Positions 22,942-23,011 of a stretch of 23,011 nucleotides of DNA are shown here, in pieces. Position 1 is the first letter of the stretch, and every line of letters starts with the position of its first letter. Made by a program: the position numbers and the translations under genes. Below the pieces are notes generated by a model. The model ran no database searches and had not been told where the DNA came from. It was given only the letters and a program-made list of their open reading frames with translations. The DNA is taken from the NCBI GenBank assembly GCA_037440525.1, contig JBBITW010000041.1:1-23011 (forward strand). Reading direction: 5' to 3'. The DNA comes from JBBITW01 sp037440525 (lineage in GTDB: Bacteria > Desulfobacterota > BSN033 > UBA1163).

Positions 22942-23011
22942 AAAACCAATTTTTTGGACTGGGGAGGTGGGGTGGAAAAGCCTTCGAGCGGATACCTCTA
23001 AAAGTTTAGCA

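Noticed and set aside
22942..23011. GC-richer segment at the window end as a possible tRNA or structured RNA
   Set aside because: No cloverleaf, anticodon stem or known RNA motif could be built from it.

Overview
The window looks like part of an anaerobic bacterial chromosome. It is moderately AT-rich and probably comes from the Desulfobacterota ('Deltaproteobacteria') or a close neighbour. This rests on a DUF6178-type protein, a TrpB2-type tryptophan synthase beta chain beside an oxygen-sensitive indolepyruvate:ferredoxin oxidoreductase, a PEP-CTERM surface protein, and dispersed palindromic repeats of the kind common in such genomes. The assignment is inference. I see no tRNA, rRNA, CRISPR array, transposase or phage gene.

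Layout. (1) 1-2008: mostly non-coding DNA with a REP-like inverted pair, then two minus-strand genes for exported proteins, a LolA/LolB-like lipoprotein and a PEP-CTERM protein. (2) 2152-2480: a repeat patch bounded by imperfect inverted repeats. (3) 2534-7188, plus strand: trpB2 with its own promoter and terminator, then a small cysteine-containing protein gene and iorAB behind an extended -10 promoter. (4) 10090-7160, minus strand: a three-gene ABC exporter operon (triple-repeat NEW3 anchor protein, ATPase, permease) whose last gene overlaps the end of iorB. (5) 22164-10256, minus strand: a compact run of thirteen genes, many overlapping. (6) 22770-22317, minus strand: a short zinc-ribbon gene and a two-helix SPW-type membrane protein gene.

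Region 5 is the most interesting part. In transcription order it encodes a myo-inositol-1-phosphate synthase, a glycosyltransferase (GT-A), a second-type glycosyltransferase, a dual-specificity-type phosphatase, a paralogue of the first transferase (GT-B), two GH130 proteins, a third paralogue (GT-C), a stand-alone phosphomannose-isomerase-type cupin, a GH5-like glycosidase, a DUF6178 protein and two small unknown proteins. None of the sugar enzymes has a signal peptide or membrane anchor. Inositol phosphate synthesis, mannose-type enzymes and both synthetic and degradative functions sit in one cytosolic operon. That suggests a soluble inositol- and/or mannose-containing glycoside or oligosaccharide made and remobilised inside the cell, for example a solute or a mannogen-like reserve. 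I do not recognise this exact gene set as a described pathway; the product is inferred.

Regulation. The trpB2 promoter and the promoter reading toward the zinc-ribbon gene, about 20 kb apart and on opposite strands, share an identical 13-base block, a CTCGAG palindrome and an 8-base spacing to TTGACA. The PEP-CTERM gene has a consensus promoter whose -10 box overlaps the first ATG, so translation probably starts further in, possibly at an ATT codon.
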